A stretch of 64,000 nt of DNA from contig NZ_BOPF01000002.1 in assembly GCF_016863615.1 (NCBI RefSeq), forward strand, positions 1 to 64,000, written 5' to 3'. The position numbers and the translations under genes were made by a program. The DNA comes from Virgisporangium aliadipatigenens. Its GTDB lineage: Bacteria > Actinomycetota > Actinomycetes > Mycobacteriales > Micromonosporaceae. The notes beneath the pieces are model-generated. The model was not told the DNA's origin. It saw only the letters and a list, made by a program, of their open reading frames with translations, and ran no database searches. Positions 41,192 through 50,312 of this stretch are shown here, in pieces (positions within the stretch are counted from its first letter, which is position 1; each line of letters begins with the position of its first letter).

Positions 41192-42331
41192 TCACGGCCG
41201 GCTCGGGTGACCCCGCTCGGGTCGGCCGGCCAGCAGGCCCAGGCCGAGCACCACGACGGACAGCGCCGCCAGCGACGCGAACACCGCCTCGTACCCGCCC
41301 GTCGCGGCGCGCAGCACCCCGCCCAGCACCGGCCCGGTCGCCGAGATCAGGTATCCCACGAAGAACGCCATCCCCGACACGGCGGCCGTGTAGCCCGGAT
41401 CCCGGCCCAGTCCGCTGACGATCGTCAACGCCAGCGCCAGCAAGCCGCCCGCGCCGAACCCGAGCACCGCCACGAACACCCACGCCAGACTGCGCGGCGC
41501 GTAGGCGAGCCCGAGCAGCACCGGCGTCGTCGGGACCAGGCACAGCGCGACGAGCGGGCCGGTGCGGCCGAGCCGGTGCGCCATCCAGGGCACCGCGAAC
41601 GCGGAGAAGACCTGCGTGAGGCTGAACAGCCCGAGCAGCAGCCCGGCCGTCGCGGTGCCGTACCCGATCGCGGTGTACCGGGGCGCGAGCCAGGCCAGTT
41701 CGGTGTAGAAGAGCAGCGACTGGGTGCCCATGAACAGCGTCGCCGCCCACGCCCGCCGGTCGCGCCACGGCCAGCGGGTGCGCGTGGCGTTCGTCGGCGG
41801 GGCGGGCGGTGCGCGCAGCAGCCAGGCGGTCAGGCCGAGAACCGCCGGCACGCACCACACCGCGAGCGACGCGCCCCAGGACAGGCCGAGTCCACTGTGG
41901 AGCGGCCCGGTGAGCGACGCGCCGAGCAGGGCGCCGCCGATCAGCACCGACGTGTAGGCGCCGGTCACCGGTCCCACGCGGGAAGGGAAGCGGGCGCGCA
42001 CGATCGGCGGCAGCAGCACGCCCGCCACGGCGATGCCGACGCCCGCGAAGAGCGTCGAGGCGTAGAGGACGTGGACGTTCTCGACGATCCGCATCGCGGT
42101 GCCGGCGAGGATGAACGCCACCGACACGGCCACCATGCGATCGAGCCGGAAGCGTTGCGTGGCAAGGGGTCCGACCGGTGCGAACGCGCCCATGCACAGC
42201 ACCGGCAGCGTGGTCAGCAGCCCCACGGCCGGTGCGGAGAGGCCGAGGTCGGCGGCGATCACGTCGGTCAGCGGCGGCACGGACGCGATCGCCGCCCGCA
42301 GGTTCAGGGCGACGAGCAGGATCGCTATCAA
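41192..42331 (-). CDS. MFS transporter, CynX/NimT family
   Basis: 379 residues from TTG 42331, overlapping the stop of the ABC ATPase gene (TTGA). Twelve predicted helices; opening LVALNLRAAIASVPPLTDVIAADLG is typical of the CynX/NimT (cyanate and 2-nitroimidazole) group. It is the last gene of the IclR-linked importer operon, so it may export a by-product or co-import a small anion. The substrate is unknown. Confidence 0.82.
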   Translation of the reverse strand: MIAILLVALNLRAAIASVPPLTDVIAADLGLSAPAVGLLTTLPVLCMGAFAPVGPLATQRFRLDRMVAVSVAFILAGTAMRIVENVHVLYASTLFAGVGIAVAGVLLPPIVRARFPSRVGPVTGAYTSVLIGGALLGASLTGPLHSGLGLSWGASLAVWCVPAVLGLTAWLLRAPPAPPTNATRTRWPWRDRRAWAATLFMGTQSLLFYTELAWLAPRYTAIGYGTATAGLLLGLFSLTQVFSAFAVPWMAHRLGRTGPLVALCLVPTTPVLLGLAYAPRSLAWVFVAVLGFGAGGLLALALTIVSGLGRDPGYTAAVSGMAFFVGYLISATGPVLGGVLRAATGGYEAVFASLAALSVVVLGLGLLAGRPERGHPSRP

Positions 42332-43119
42332 GAGGCGGTTTTTCCCAGGTCGACGGGCGCCTTCGCGGCGCGGATCTGGGAGTACACCCGGGCCCGCAGC
42401 TTGCTGAACCCGGGATCCGACCGGGTGCCGAGCTGGTCGCGCTCGTCCGGCAGGTCGACGGTCAGCTCGTCGAGCACGTGCGTGGGCGACCTGCTGAGCA
42501 TGACGACCCGCTGGCCGAGGTACACCGCCTCGTCGATGTCGTGCGTCACGAACACCATCGTGATGCGCAGCTGCCGCCACACGTCGCGCACCAGGTCCTC
42601 CAGGTCCGCGCGGGTCTGGGCGTCGACGGCCGCGAAGGGTTCGTCCATCAGGAGCACGCGGGGCTCGTACGCGACGGCCCGCGCGATCGCGACCCGCTGC
42701 TGCATCCCGCCGGAGAGTTGCCAGGGGAACGCCTCCAGCGAGTCGTGCAGCCCGACCGCCGCCAACGCGTCGTGCACCCGCTTCCGACGCTCCACTGTGG
42801 ACAGCTTCCGCCGGCGCAGCGGCAGGGCGACGTTGTCCGCCACGCGCAGCCAGGGGAAGAGGCTGCGCCCGTACTCCTGGAACACCACGGCGAGGCCGGG
42901 CGGCGGGCCGCTCACCGGCCGGCCGTCGACCCGGATCTCGCCGGCGGTGGCCGGGAGCAGGCCGGCGATGCAGCGCAGGAGGGTGGTCTTGCCGCAGCCC
43001 GACGGCCCGACGACGGTGACGAACTCGCCCGCCGCGACGTGGAACGTCAGGTCGCCGATCGCCTCCACGGTGCGGCCGTGTCCACTGTAGACCTTCCGCA
43101 GGTGCTTGACGTCCAGCAC
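42328..43119 (-). CDS. ABC transporter ATP-binding protein (SsuB/TauB/NrtD type)
   Basis: 263 residues; GTG start behind GAGGAGG. Walker A GPSGCGKTT, signature LSGGMQQR, Walker B LLMDEPFAAVD, H-loop VTHDIDEA, and the FQEYGRSLFPWL Q-loop typical of nitrate/sulfonate/taurine importers. It powers the two permeases encoded just upstream. Confidence 0.92.
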   Translation of the reverse strand: MLDVKHLRKVYSGHGRTVEAIGDLTFHVAAGEFVTVVGPSGCGKTTLLRCIAGLLPATAGEIRVDGRPVSGPPPGLAVVFQEYGRSLFPWLRVADNVALPLRRRKLSTVERRKRVHDALAAVGLHDSLEAFPWQLSGGMQQRVAIARAVAYEPRVLLMDEPFAAVDAQTRADLEDLVRDVWRQLRITMVFVTHDIDEAVYLGQRVVMLSRSPTHVLDELTVDLPDERDQLGTRSDPGFSKLRARVYSQIRAAKAPVDLGKTAS

Positions 43120-43129
43120 GGTCGCCTCC

Positions 43130-43885
43130 TCAACGCTGTCCGTGGTACCACGCGAGCACCCGCCGTTCGACCAGCCGGAAGAGCCCGGACAGGAGAACGC
43201 CGAGCAGGCCGAGCAACAGGACGCCGCTCCACATCTCGGGAATCTGGAAGCCGCGCTGGAACTGTACGACGGTGAAGCCGAGTCCGCTGCTCGCCGCGAA
43301 CATCTCGCTGATCACCATCAGGATGATGCCCACCGACAGCGCCTGCCGCGCCCCGGTGACGATCTGCGGGCTGGCCGAACGCAGCACCAGGTGCCGCAGC
43401 CGGTCCGCGCCCCGGATCCCGTACGCCTTGCAGGTGTCCGCCAGCACGGGGTCGATGGCCCGCACACCCTCGACGGTGTTGAGCAGGATCGGCCACACGC
43501 AGCCGGAGACGACGACGAGCACCTTCATCAGGTCGCCGATGCCGGCGAACAGGATGAGGATCGGCACCAGCACGGGCGGCGGGATGGCCCGCAGGAACTC
43601 CAGCACCGGCTCGACGGCGATCCGCAGCCGGGGCGAGAGCCCGATGAGGACACCGAGCCCGATCCCGAGGACCAGCGCCAGCGAGTAGCCCGCGGCGAGC
43701 CGCAGCAGCGACGGCAGAACGTCGTCCCGGATCCGCGACCCGAACCACGTCTCCGCGAACGCGGCCAGGATGCTCGACAGCGGCGGCCGGTAGAAGTCCA
43801 CGCTGCCGGCGCTGAACACCCACCACGCCGCGAACAGCACCGACGGCAGCCCGAAGACCAGGGCGGTCCGGCGCAGGATCGTCAC
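43130..43885 (-). CDS. ABC transporter permease (SsuC/TauC type), second copy
   Basis: 251 residues from GTG 43885 overlapping the first permease's stop (GTGA). Six transmembrane helices with the EAA loop (DTCKAYGIRGADRLRHLVL) of the BPD_transp_1 family. The operon holds two different permeases, so the channel is probably a heterodimer, or two alternative channels share one ATPase. Confidence 0.88.
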   Translation of the reverse strand: MTILRRTALVFGLPSVLFAAWWVFSAGSVDFYRPPLSSILAAFAETWFGSRIRDDVLPSLLRLAAGYSLALVLGIGLGVLIGLSPRLRIAVEPVLEFLRAIPPPVLVPILILFAGIGDLMKVLVVVSGCVWPILLNTVEGVRAIDPVLADTCKAYGIRGADRLRHLVLRSASPQIVTGARQALSVGIILMVISEMFAASSGLGFTVVQFQRGFQIPEMWSGVLLLGLLGVLLSGLFRLVERRVLAWYHGQR

Positions 43886-44649
43886 GCCGCGGCCTCCTTG
43901 CGGAACGCCGGATGCCAGGCCAGCACGCGCTTCTCCGCGTCGCGCGTGACGACGTTGGCCACCACGCCGACGAGACCGGTCACCACGATGAGCGCGTACA
44001 TCTGCGCGACGGCACCGCCCGACTGCGCCAGCGCGATCTCCTTGCCGAGGCCGGGTGTGCCGATGACCAGTTCCCCCGTGACGGTGAGAATGAGCGCGAC
44101 GGCGGCGGCCAGGCGGACTCCGGTGACCGCGTACGGCAGCGTCGTCGGCCACACCAGCCACCGGATCCGCGCGAGGCGCCCGAGTCCGTAACTGCGCGCG
44201 GTGTCCCGGGCCACCGGGTCCACGTCGGTGACCCCCTGCAGCACCTGCACCAGCACCTGCCAGAACGACGCGTACACGACGAGCAGCAGCGTGGCCGTGC
44301 GACCCGTGCCGTAGAGCAGAACGGCGAGCGGGATCAGCGCGACCGACGGGATCGGCCGGAGGAACTCCACTGTGGACGCTGTCGCGGCGCGCAGCAGCGG
44401 CACCGACCCGACCACCACGCCGACGACGACGCCCGCGCCGACCGCGATCGCCAGGCCGGTGAGCCACGTCCGCAGGGTGTCCAGCAGCGCGGTCCAGAAC
44501 GCGTCGCGCCCGAACTCCTGCCCGAGCGCGCCCGCGATCCGGTGCAGCGGCGGCAGGTAGACCGCCGACACGACACCGGTGTAGGGCACGACCTCGAGCA
44601 GGAGCGCGAACGCCAGCAGGCCCGACAGCGGCAGGAGGCGACGGATCAC
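43882..44649 (-). CDS. ABC transporter permease (SsuC/TauC type), first copy
   Basis: 255 residues from GTG 44649, overlapping the binding-protein stop (GTGA). Six helices and EAA loop ARDTARSYGLGRLARIRWLVWPTTLPY. It is clearly homologous to the permease at 43130 but divergent. Confidence 0.88.
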   Translation of the reverse strand: MIRRLLPLSGLLAFALLLEVVPYTGVVSAVYLPPLHRIAGALGQEFGRDAFWTALLDTLRTWLTGLAIAVGAGVVVGVVVGSVPLLRAATASTVEFLRPIPSVALIPLAVLLYGTGRTATLLLVVYASFWQVLVQVLQGVTDVDPVARDTARSYGLGRLARIRWLVWPTTLPYAVTGVRLAAAVALILTVTGELVIGTPGLGKEIALAQSGGAVAQMYALIVVTGLVGVVANVVTRDAEKRVLAWHPAFRKEAAA

Positions 44650-45614
44650 GGGAGAAGCGTCCCGAGGTCCGGGGCCTTGTCCAGCAGCTTGTCGCCGACG
44701 GCCAGGTCGGCGAGGGTCTGCACGGATGCGCGGTTGACCTCGGTCGGCCAGCGCGGCAGCGTGAGCCTCGCGGCGACGTCGGCCTTGATGCTGGTGTAGG
44801 TGGTGATGATGCGCCGAACCTCGTCCGGGTGCGTGTCGGCGTACCGCAACGACTCCTTCATCGCCTCCTGGAAGCGGCTCACCAGGTCCTTGTTGGCGGC
44901 GATCGTCTGGTCCGAGGTGAAGTAGGTGGCGACGGTGAGGTCGGGTGCCGGTTCGGCGTAGTTGGACGAGACCAGCCGGGCGCCCTGATCCAGCGTCGCC
45001 GTCAGGAACGGCTCCACCACGAAGGCCGCGTCGACCCGCCCGCCCTGCAGCGCGGCCGGCATGTCCGGGAACGCCAGTTCGGTGAACTTCACCGCGTCGG
45101 GGTTGCCGCCGGCCTTGCGCACCGAGGCGCGGGTCGTGGTGTCGCCGATGTTCTTGAGCGTGTTGACCGCCACGGATTTGCCGGCGAGGTCGGCGGCCGT
45201 CCTGATCGGACTGTCGCCCTTGACGACCACGCCGCCGAAGTCCTTGCCGACCACGCCGGTCGACGCGACGCCGTTGCTGACCATCTTGACGCCGATGCCG
45301 CGCGAACGGGCCAGCAGCAGCGAGGTCACGTTGCTGAAGCCGAACTGGTACTGGTTCTGCATGACGGCGGGCACGATCGCCGCGCCGCCCTGGCTGGTCG
45401 AAAGCGTCAGGTTGAGCCCGCGGGAGCTGAAGAAGCCCTTCTCCTTGCCGAGGTAGATGGGCGCGACGTCGACGATGGCGATGACGCCGACCTTGATGTC
45501 GACGGTCTGGCCGGGGGCCGTGGGCGTCTGCGGCGGGGCGGAATTTCCGCCGCACGCGGTGAGGCCGATGAGGGTGGCGGCTGCGAGCAGCGCCCAGGGA
45601 AACACCTTTCGCAT
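44646..45614 (-). CDS. Substrate-binding lipoprotein (SsuA/TauA/NMT1 type)
   Basis: 322 residues; GGAG upstream of the ATG. Lipobox LTACGG near residue 21. NMT1/SsuA fold: VGVIAIVDVAPIYLGKEKGFFSSRGLNLTL, SNVTSLLLARSRGIGVKMV, DLAGKSVAVNTLKNIGDTT and FPDMPAALQGGRVDAAFVVEP. Candidate ligands are sulfonates, aromatic acids, pyrimidine precursors or other small organics. It is the first gene of the operon, divergent from an IclR regulator. Confidence 0.9.
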   Translation of the reverse strand: MRKVFPWALLAAATLIGLTACGGNSAPPQTPTAPGQTVDIKVGVIAIVDVAPIYLGKEKGFFSSRGLNLTLSTSQGGAAIVPAVMQNQYQFGFSNVTSLLLARSRGIGVKMVSNGVASTGVVGKDFGGVVVKGDSPIRTAADLAGKSVAVNTLKNIGDTTTRASVRKAGGNPDAVKFTELAFPDMPAALQGGRVDAAFVVEPFLTATLDQGARLVSSNYAEPAPDLTVATYFTSDQTIAANKDLVSRFQEAMKESLRYADTHPDEVRRIITTYTSIKADVAARLTLPRWPTEVNRASVQTLADLAVGDKLLDKAPDLGTLLP

Positions 45615-45665
45615 CTGAACTCCAGGGGGCGGTTGGAGTGGCAGGCGTTCGCATACCGAACGAAA

Positions 45666-45680
45666 GTTCTCTATGAGAAC
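45666..45680. promoter_or_regulatory. Candidate IclR operator in the divergent promoter
   Basis: gttctc-tat-gagaac, perfect 6-3-6 palindrome (GTTC-N7-GAAC type), 41 bp upstream of the IclR GTG and 52 bp upstream of the lipoprotein ATG. A TATGAT -10 (45682-45687) for the IclR gene lies right beside it, and a weaker catac/gtatg pair flanks it. Confidence 0.6.
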
Positions 45681-45720
45681 GTATGATGTGGCGCAGCTCA
45701 CGTCAATGCGGAGGTGCCGA

Positions 45721-46509
45721 GTGGGTGGACGCGCCGAGCACGGCCCCGACTTCGTGCAGTCACTCGAACGCGGACTGGCGGTGATCCGGGCGTTCGACGC
45801 GGCCCGGCCGGAGCTGACGCTCAGCGAGGTCGCCGTCGCCACCGGGGTCACCCGGGCGGCCGCCCGACGGTTCCTGCGCACGCTCGTGGGGCTCGGGTAC
45901 GTGCGCAGCGACGGGCGACTGTTCTCGCTCACGCCCCGGGTGCTCGACCTCGGCTACGCCTACCTTTCCAGCGCGTCCCTGCCGGAAGTGGCGGAGCCGC
46001 ACCTGGAGGCACTCGTCGCGCGGGTCAACGAGTCGTCGTCGGTCTCCGTGCTCGACGCGGGGGAGGTGGTCTACGTCGCCCGCGTGCCCACCTCCCGGAT
46101 CATGACGGTGGCGATCAGCGTCGGGACCAGGTTCCCGGCGTACGCCACCTCCATGGGGCGGGTGCTGCTCGCCGGGCTCGACGACTGCGACCTGGAGGCC
46201 TACCTCGCCGGAGCCGCGCTGGAGGGGCTCACGCCGCGGACCGTCCGCACGCCGGCCTCCCTGCGGGAACGGATCGGACAGGTGCGGGCGCAGGGCTGGG
46301 CGCTGGTCGACCAGGAGCTGGAGGAGGGGCTGCTCTCCGTCGCGGCACCCGTGCGCGACCGTTCCGGGCGCACCGTCGCCGCCGTCAACGTCTCCGGGGC
46401 CGCCACCCGGTGGGACGCCGGTTCCATCGTGCGGGACCTGGTGCCGCCGCTCCTGGAGACCGCCGCGGGCATCTCCGCCGACCTGCCGCCTGGCAAGACT
46501 CGCAGATAG
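45721..46509 (+). CDS. IclR-family transcriptional regulator
   Basis: 262 residues from the GTG at 45721, which has GGAGG 6 nt upstream. N-terminal winged helix (FVQSLERGLAVIRAFDAARPELTLSEVAVATGVTRAAARRFLRTLVGLGYV) and IclR effector domain (SVSVLDAGEVVYVARVP, GTRFPAYATSMGRVLLAG, LEEGLLSVAAPVRDRSG, AAVNVSG). PcaR/PobR-like group, which sense aromatic acids. It is divergent from the importer operon, so it is the likely repressor or activator of that system. Confidence 0.9.
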   Translation: MGGRAEHGPDFVQSLERGLAVIRAFDAARPELTLSEVAVATGVTRAAARRFLRTLVGLGYVRSDGRLFSLTPRVLDLGYAYLSSASLPEVAEPHLEALVARVNESSSVSVLDAGEVVYVARVPTSRIMTVAISVGTRFPAYATSMGRVLLAGLDDCDLEAYLAGAALEGLTPRTVRTPASLRERIGQVRAQGWALVDQELEEGLLSVAAPVRDRSGRTVAAVNVSGAATRWDAGSIVRDLVPPLLETAAGISADLPPGKTRR

Positions 46510-46528
46510 GCGTGGCATCGTTGATCGG

Positions 46529-47749
46529 ATGAGTGTGGCGCGGCGGGAGACGGGGCGCCGGTGGTTCCTGGTCGCGGCGGGTGTGAGTGCCCTCGCCGCG
46601 GTGCCCGCCGTGCTCGCCGCCCGCCCGCAGCCGGCCTCCGCGCTCGGTCCCGCCGATCTGGTCGAACGGGTCAGGCGCTCCGGCCGCGTGCCGTTCGAGG
46701 GCTACGCCGAGAGCGTGGGCGTGCTCGGCCTGCCGGAGCTGCCCCGGCTCGGCGCCGTCACGTCGCTGCTGAGCAGCAACACGCGGCTGCGGGCCTGGTT
46801 CGGCGGGCCGGAACGCTGGCGGGTCGACGTGCTCGAGGCGGGCACCGAACGCGGCACGTACCGCGACGCGGACGGCGTGTGGTCGTGGGACTTCGCGCGC
46901 GACGAGATCACCTACGTGCCGGTCTCCGGGGAGGAGCACGTCGCCCTGACACCGGACGGGCGGGAGATCACCATCATGGCGACCCCCGGGGAGTCGCCCG
47001 GGCGGCTGCCGCGCGGCGCCGATCTTCTTCCGTCCGACCTCGGCCGCCGCCTGCTCGGCCTCGCGGCCGGCGAACCCCTCGCGGCGCTGCACGGCCGCCG
47101 CGTCGCCGGCATCGACGCCGCGGGCGTGCGGATCACCTCCGCCGACGAGCACAGCACCGTCGGGCACCTCGACGTGTGGGCCGATCCCGACACCGGCCTG
47201 CCCCTGCAGGTCGAACTGACGGCGCGCAACGCCGAACGGCCGATCCTGGCGACCCGGTTCCTGGACCTGGCGCTGCGCACCCCGGCCGGCAGCGCGCTCG
47301 CCCGCCCCGAACGCGCCGCCGACGTGGCCCTGGAGGGCGCCGGCGGCAACCCGGCCGACTTCTTCGACTGGGACCCCGAGGGGATGCCGGGCACCATCGC
47401 CGGGAAGTTCGCCAAGGAGCAGCCCACCGTCACCGACCCGTCGGGTCAGCGGTGGACGAGGTCGGACTTCTCGCCGTTCCGCGTGTACGGCACGGGGCTC
47501 ACGCAGTTCGTGGTGGTGGCGATCCCGGACCGGTTCGGCAACGACGTGTACCGCGCGGCGGCCGACTGGGGGCAGCCCGTGCAGGTGTCGAGCGGGCGGG
47601 CCGTCATCCTCGCGACGCCGCTCGTCTCCGTGGTCGTCGCGCAGGGCGAGGGGCGCGGGCGGGGGCGGCCGACGTATCTGGCGACAGGAATGGTGGACGG
47701 GGTGTTCATGGACGCGGTCGGCAAGGAGTTGGCGGTGCTGCGCCGGTGA
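46529..47749 (+). CDS. LolA-like/MucB-RseB-type lipoprotein-carrier homologue
   Basis: 406 residues. Signal peptide with RRW (Tat-like) RRETGRRWFLVAAGVSALAAVPA. The mature protein has the LolA-like beta-fold (FEGYAESVGVLGLPE, WRVDVLEAGTERGTYRDADGVWSWD, DTGLPLQVELTAR) and a C-terminal extension (SDFSPFRVYGTGLTQFVVVAIPDRFG). Actinobacteria lack an outer membrane; here the fold may act in lipid handling or as a regulator for the linked exporter. Its TGA overlaps the ATPase start (GTGA). Confidence 0.78.
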   Translation: MSVARRETGRRWFLVAAGVSALAAVPAVLAARPQPASALGPADLVERVRRSGRVPFEGYAESVGVLGLPELPRLGAVTSLLSSNTRLRAWFGGPERWRVDVLEAGTERGTYRDADGVWSWDFARDEITYVPVSGEEHVALTPDGREITIMATPGESPGRLPRGADLLPSDLGRRLLGLAAGEPLAALHGRRVAGIDAAGVRITSADEHSTVGHLDVWADPDTGLPLQVELTARNAERPILATRFLDLALRTPAGSALARPERAADVALEGAGGNPADFFDWDPEGMPGTIAGKFAKEQPTVTDPSGQRWTRSDFSPFRVYGTGLTQFVVVAIPDRFGNDVYRAAADWGQPVQVSSGRAVILATPLVSVVVAQGEGRGRGRPTYLATGMVDGVFMDAVGKELAVLRR

Positions 47750-48654
47750 TCACGACCCACGGGCTGACCCGCCGGTTCGGGCGCACGCTCGCCGTGGACG
47801 GGGTGGACCTCGACGTGCGCGCGGGCGACCGCTACGGCCTCCTCGGCCCGAACGGCTCCGGCAAGACCACCCTCGTGCGCATGCTGCTCTCCCTGGTGTA
47901 CGCCACGGCGGGCACCATCGAGATCATGGGCAAACCGGTGCCGCGCAAGGCGCACGAGGTGCTGCCGCTGATCGGCGCGATGGTGGAGAGCCCCGGCGCC
48001 TACGGGCACCTGTCCGGGCGCACCAACCTGTCGATCTTCGACGCCGCCGGGCCGGGCGGCGGGCGGCGCACCCGCAAGGCGCGCATCGACGAGGCCCTCG
48101 AACGGGTGGGCCTGTCCGGCATCGACGGCCGCCCCGTGAAGACCTACTCCCTCGGGATGCGGCAGCGGCTGGGGCTCGCGGGCGCGCTGCTCCGTTCCCC
48201 CACGTTGTTGATCCTGGACGAGCCCACCAACGGCCTGGACCCACGGGGGATCCGGGAGATCCGCGACCTGATGACGGAGCTGAACGCCGCCGGCACCACC
48301 GTCTTCCTCTCCAGCCACCTGCTCGGCGAGGTCGAACTCTTCTGCACCCGGGTCGGCGTCATGGACCGGGGCCGGCTGGTGATCCAGGACGACCTCGACA
48401 CCCTGCGCGCACCCACCGGTCGCATCCTGGTCGACACGCCCGACGCGGAGCGGGCGCACGCCCTGCTCGACGGCCGGGTCGAGTCCCGCGTGGGGGACCG
48501 CCTCGTCGTGCGGCACGCGGATGCGGCCGCCCTGAACGCGACGCTCGTCGGCGGCGACATCCGGGTCGCCGGCATCGCCCCGCAGCAGCGCACCCTGGAG
48601 GAGGTCGTGCTCGAGGCCACCACGTCCAGCGCCGACCGGGTGGACGCGACGTGA
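47746..48654 (+). CDS. ABC exporter ATP-binding protein (CcmA/DrrA-like)
   Basis: 302 residues. Walker A GPNGSGKTT, signature YSLGMRQRLG, Walker B LLILDEPTNGLDPRG, and a C-terminal domain (RILVDTPDAERAHALLDG) typical of ABC-2 exporter ATPases. Starts in the GTGA overlap with the LolA-like gene and ends in the GTGA overlap with the permease. Drives export by the ABC-2 permease that follows. Confidence 0.9.
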   Translation: MITTHGLTRRFGRTLAVDGVDLDVRAGDRYGLLGPNGSGKTTLVRMLLSLVYATAGTIEIMGKPVPRKAHEVLPLIGAMVESPGAYGHLSGRTNLSIFDAAGPGGGRRTRKARIDEALERVGLSGIDGRPVKTYSLGMRQRLGLAGALLRSPTLLILDEPTNGLDPRGIREIRDLMTELNAAGTTVFLSSHLLGEVELFCTRVGVMDRGRLVIQDDLDTLRAPTGRILVDTPDAERAHALLDGRVESRVGDRLVVRHADAAALNATLVGGDIRVAGIAPQQRTLEEVVLEATTSSADRVDAT

Positions 48655-49490
48655 TCACCGTCGAACTGGCCAAGCTGTTCAAGCGGCCGCGCATGTACGT
48701 GATCGTGGCGCTGCTCTGCCTGCTGCCGTTCATCGTCGCGATCTTCCTGGCGACGACGCGCATCCCGCCGCCACCCGGCCAGGGCGGGGCGTTCCTGTCG
48801 GCGGTGCTCAGCAACGGCGCGCTCTATCCGGCGGCGGCGCTGGCGCTGGTGCTGCCCGTGTTCCTGCCGGTGGCCGTCGCCGTCCTCGCCGGGGACTCCA
48901 TCGCCGGCGAGGCGACCGGTGGCACGTTGCGCTACCTGCTGATCCGGCCGGTCGGGCGGACCCGGCTGCTGGTGGCGAAGCTGATCGCGCAGGTGGCGTT
49001 CGTGCTGTTCGCCATCGCGGCCGTGGTCGTCACCTCCTACCTCACCGGCGTGCTGATGCTCGGCACCGGCGAGTCAACCACCGGCGGCGTCGTCCTGCTC
49101 CCACCGGACGTCACCTCGCTCTCCGGCGACCTGATCAGCCCCGGCGAACTGGCGTTGCGCCTGCTCGGCACGATCGGCTACATCACGATCTCGATGCTCG
49201 GCGTGGCGGCGATCGCGCTGTTCCTCTCCACGCTCACCGACTCCGCGCTCGGAGCGGCCATGGGCGCGCTGGCCACGCTCGTCACCAGCCAGGTGCTCGT
49301 GACGCTGGACGCCGCCGAGTCGGTCAAGCCGTACCTGCCCACCCGGTACTGGCTCGCCTGGATCGACTTCTTCCGCGACCCGATCCTGTGGCGCGACATT
49401 GAACGCGGCGCCGGTCTCCAGTTCGTCTACGTGGCGGTGCTGCTCGGCGCCGCGTGGGCGAACTTCAAGACGAAGGACATCGGTTCGTAG
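48651..49490 (+). CDS. ABC-2 type exporter permease
   Basis: 279 residues, six helices; opening VELAKLFKRPRMYVIVALLCLLPFI and loop GDSIAGEATGGTLRYLLIRPVGRTRLLVAKL are typical of the ABC2_membrane family. Third gene of the LolA-like/ATPase/permease unit, a combination conserved in actinomycetes. The substrate is unknown; a cell-envelope lipid or lipoprotein is plausible in view of the LolA-like partner (inference). Confidence 0.88.
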   Translation: MITVELAKLFKRPRMYVIVALLCLLPFIVAIFLATTRIPPPPGQGGAFLSAVLSNGALYPAAALALVLPVFLPVAVAVLAGDSIAGEATGGTLRYLLIRPVGRTRLLVAKLIAQVAFVLFAIAAVVVTSYLTGVLMLGTGESTTGGVVLLPPDVTSLSGDLISPGELALRLLGTIGYITISMLGVAAIALFLSTLTDSALGAAMGALATLVTSQVLVTLDAAESVKPYLPTRYWLAWIDFFRDPILWRDIERGAGLQFVYVAVLLGAAWANFKTKDIGS

Positions 49491-49496
49491 CCGGCC

Positions 49497-50276
49497 TCAG
49501 GCGACGCCGCGCAACGCGTCGCAGTCCTTCGGGACGGCTATCGGGTCGGTGCCGAGGGCCAGCAGCACCAGCGCCTGCACGAGCGGGTCGGTGGGCAGCT
49601 GGGAGTGCGCCACCTTCACCCCGGGACACACGCTCTGCAGCGAGACGTTGACGGCGCCGTCGAGGCGGGCGGAGTCCGGCGGCTGGACGGTCTCGTCGTT
49701 CTCGGTCCAGACGGACAGCCACGGCACCGGTACCGGCAGGTCGTCGAGGTCGTCGAGGAAGTCGTTCCCGGGGACGAGCTGCTGGCACGCCGTGGGGCAG
49801 GAACCGGGCGCCAGCGCGGAGCCGGCGGCCGCGAGCTTCGTGCCGTGCAGCGGCGAACCCAGGGACACCACCCGGCGGGTCGACGTCGCGCGCTCGTGCC
49901 GGTCGAGCCACACGCGGGTCACCACGCCGCCGGCCGAGTAGCCGACGACGTCGACGCTGGGGGCGCCCTCGTCGAGGGCCTTCCGGACGGCGTTCTCCAG
50001 GGTGTCGGCCTGGGCCCTGAGGTCGCCGGTGCCGTCCCCGGGCGGGGTCACCACCGCGACGGCGCGCCCGGCGGCGGTGAGCCGGGTGGCGAGCTGGGTC
50101 AGCGCGCCGGTGCCGCCGCCGTAGCCGGGGACCAGCAGCACCCGGCCGGGCTCACCCTGCGCGGCGGGGGTCTGCCGGTGCCCGTTCCCCCGGAAGAACT
50201 GGATGCCGATCACCGCGGCCAGCGCGACCACGGCGACCACGGCGGAGATCATCAGGAACCGGCGGCGCGGAGACAT
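49497..50276 (-). CDS. Secreted or anchored alpha/beta-hydrolase lipase
   Basis: 259 residues from the ATG at 50276. N-terminal signal anchor (RRRFLMISAVVAVVALAAVIGIQFF). Motifs: VLLVPGYGGGTGAL oxyanion, nucleophile in VVGYSAGGVV, SLGSPLHGT, acid near WTENDETVQPP and His in VAHSQLP. Similar to LipA-type and triacylglycerol lipases (Lipase_2). Cys pair (GSCPTAC) probable. Convergent with the permease gene, 6 bp away. Confidence 0.87.
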   Translation of the reverse strand: MSPRRRFLMISAVVAVVALAAVIGIQFFRGNGHRQTPAAQGEPGRVLLVPGYGGGTGALTQLATRLTAAGRAVAVVTPPGDGTGDLRAQADTLENAVRKALDEGAPSVDVVGYSAGGVVTRVWLDRHERATSTRRVVSLGSPLHGTKLAAAGSALAPGSCPTACQQLVPGNDFLDDLDDLPVPVPWLSVWTENDETVQPPDSARLDGAVNVSLQSVCPGVKVAHSQLPTDPLVQALVLLALGTDPIAVPKDCDALRGVA

Positions 50277-50312
50277 CACCCCATAGTGGCTCAGCGGCGG
50301 CGGGCCGGACGG

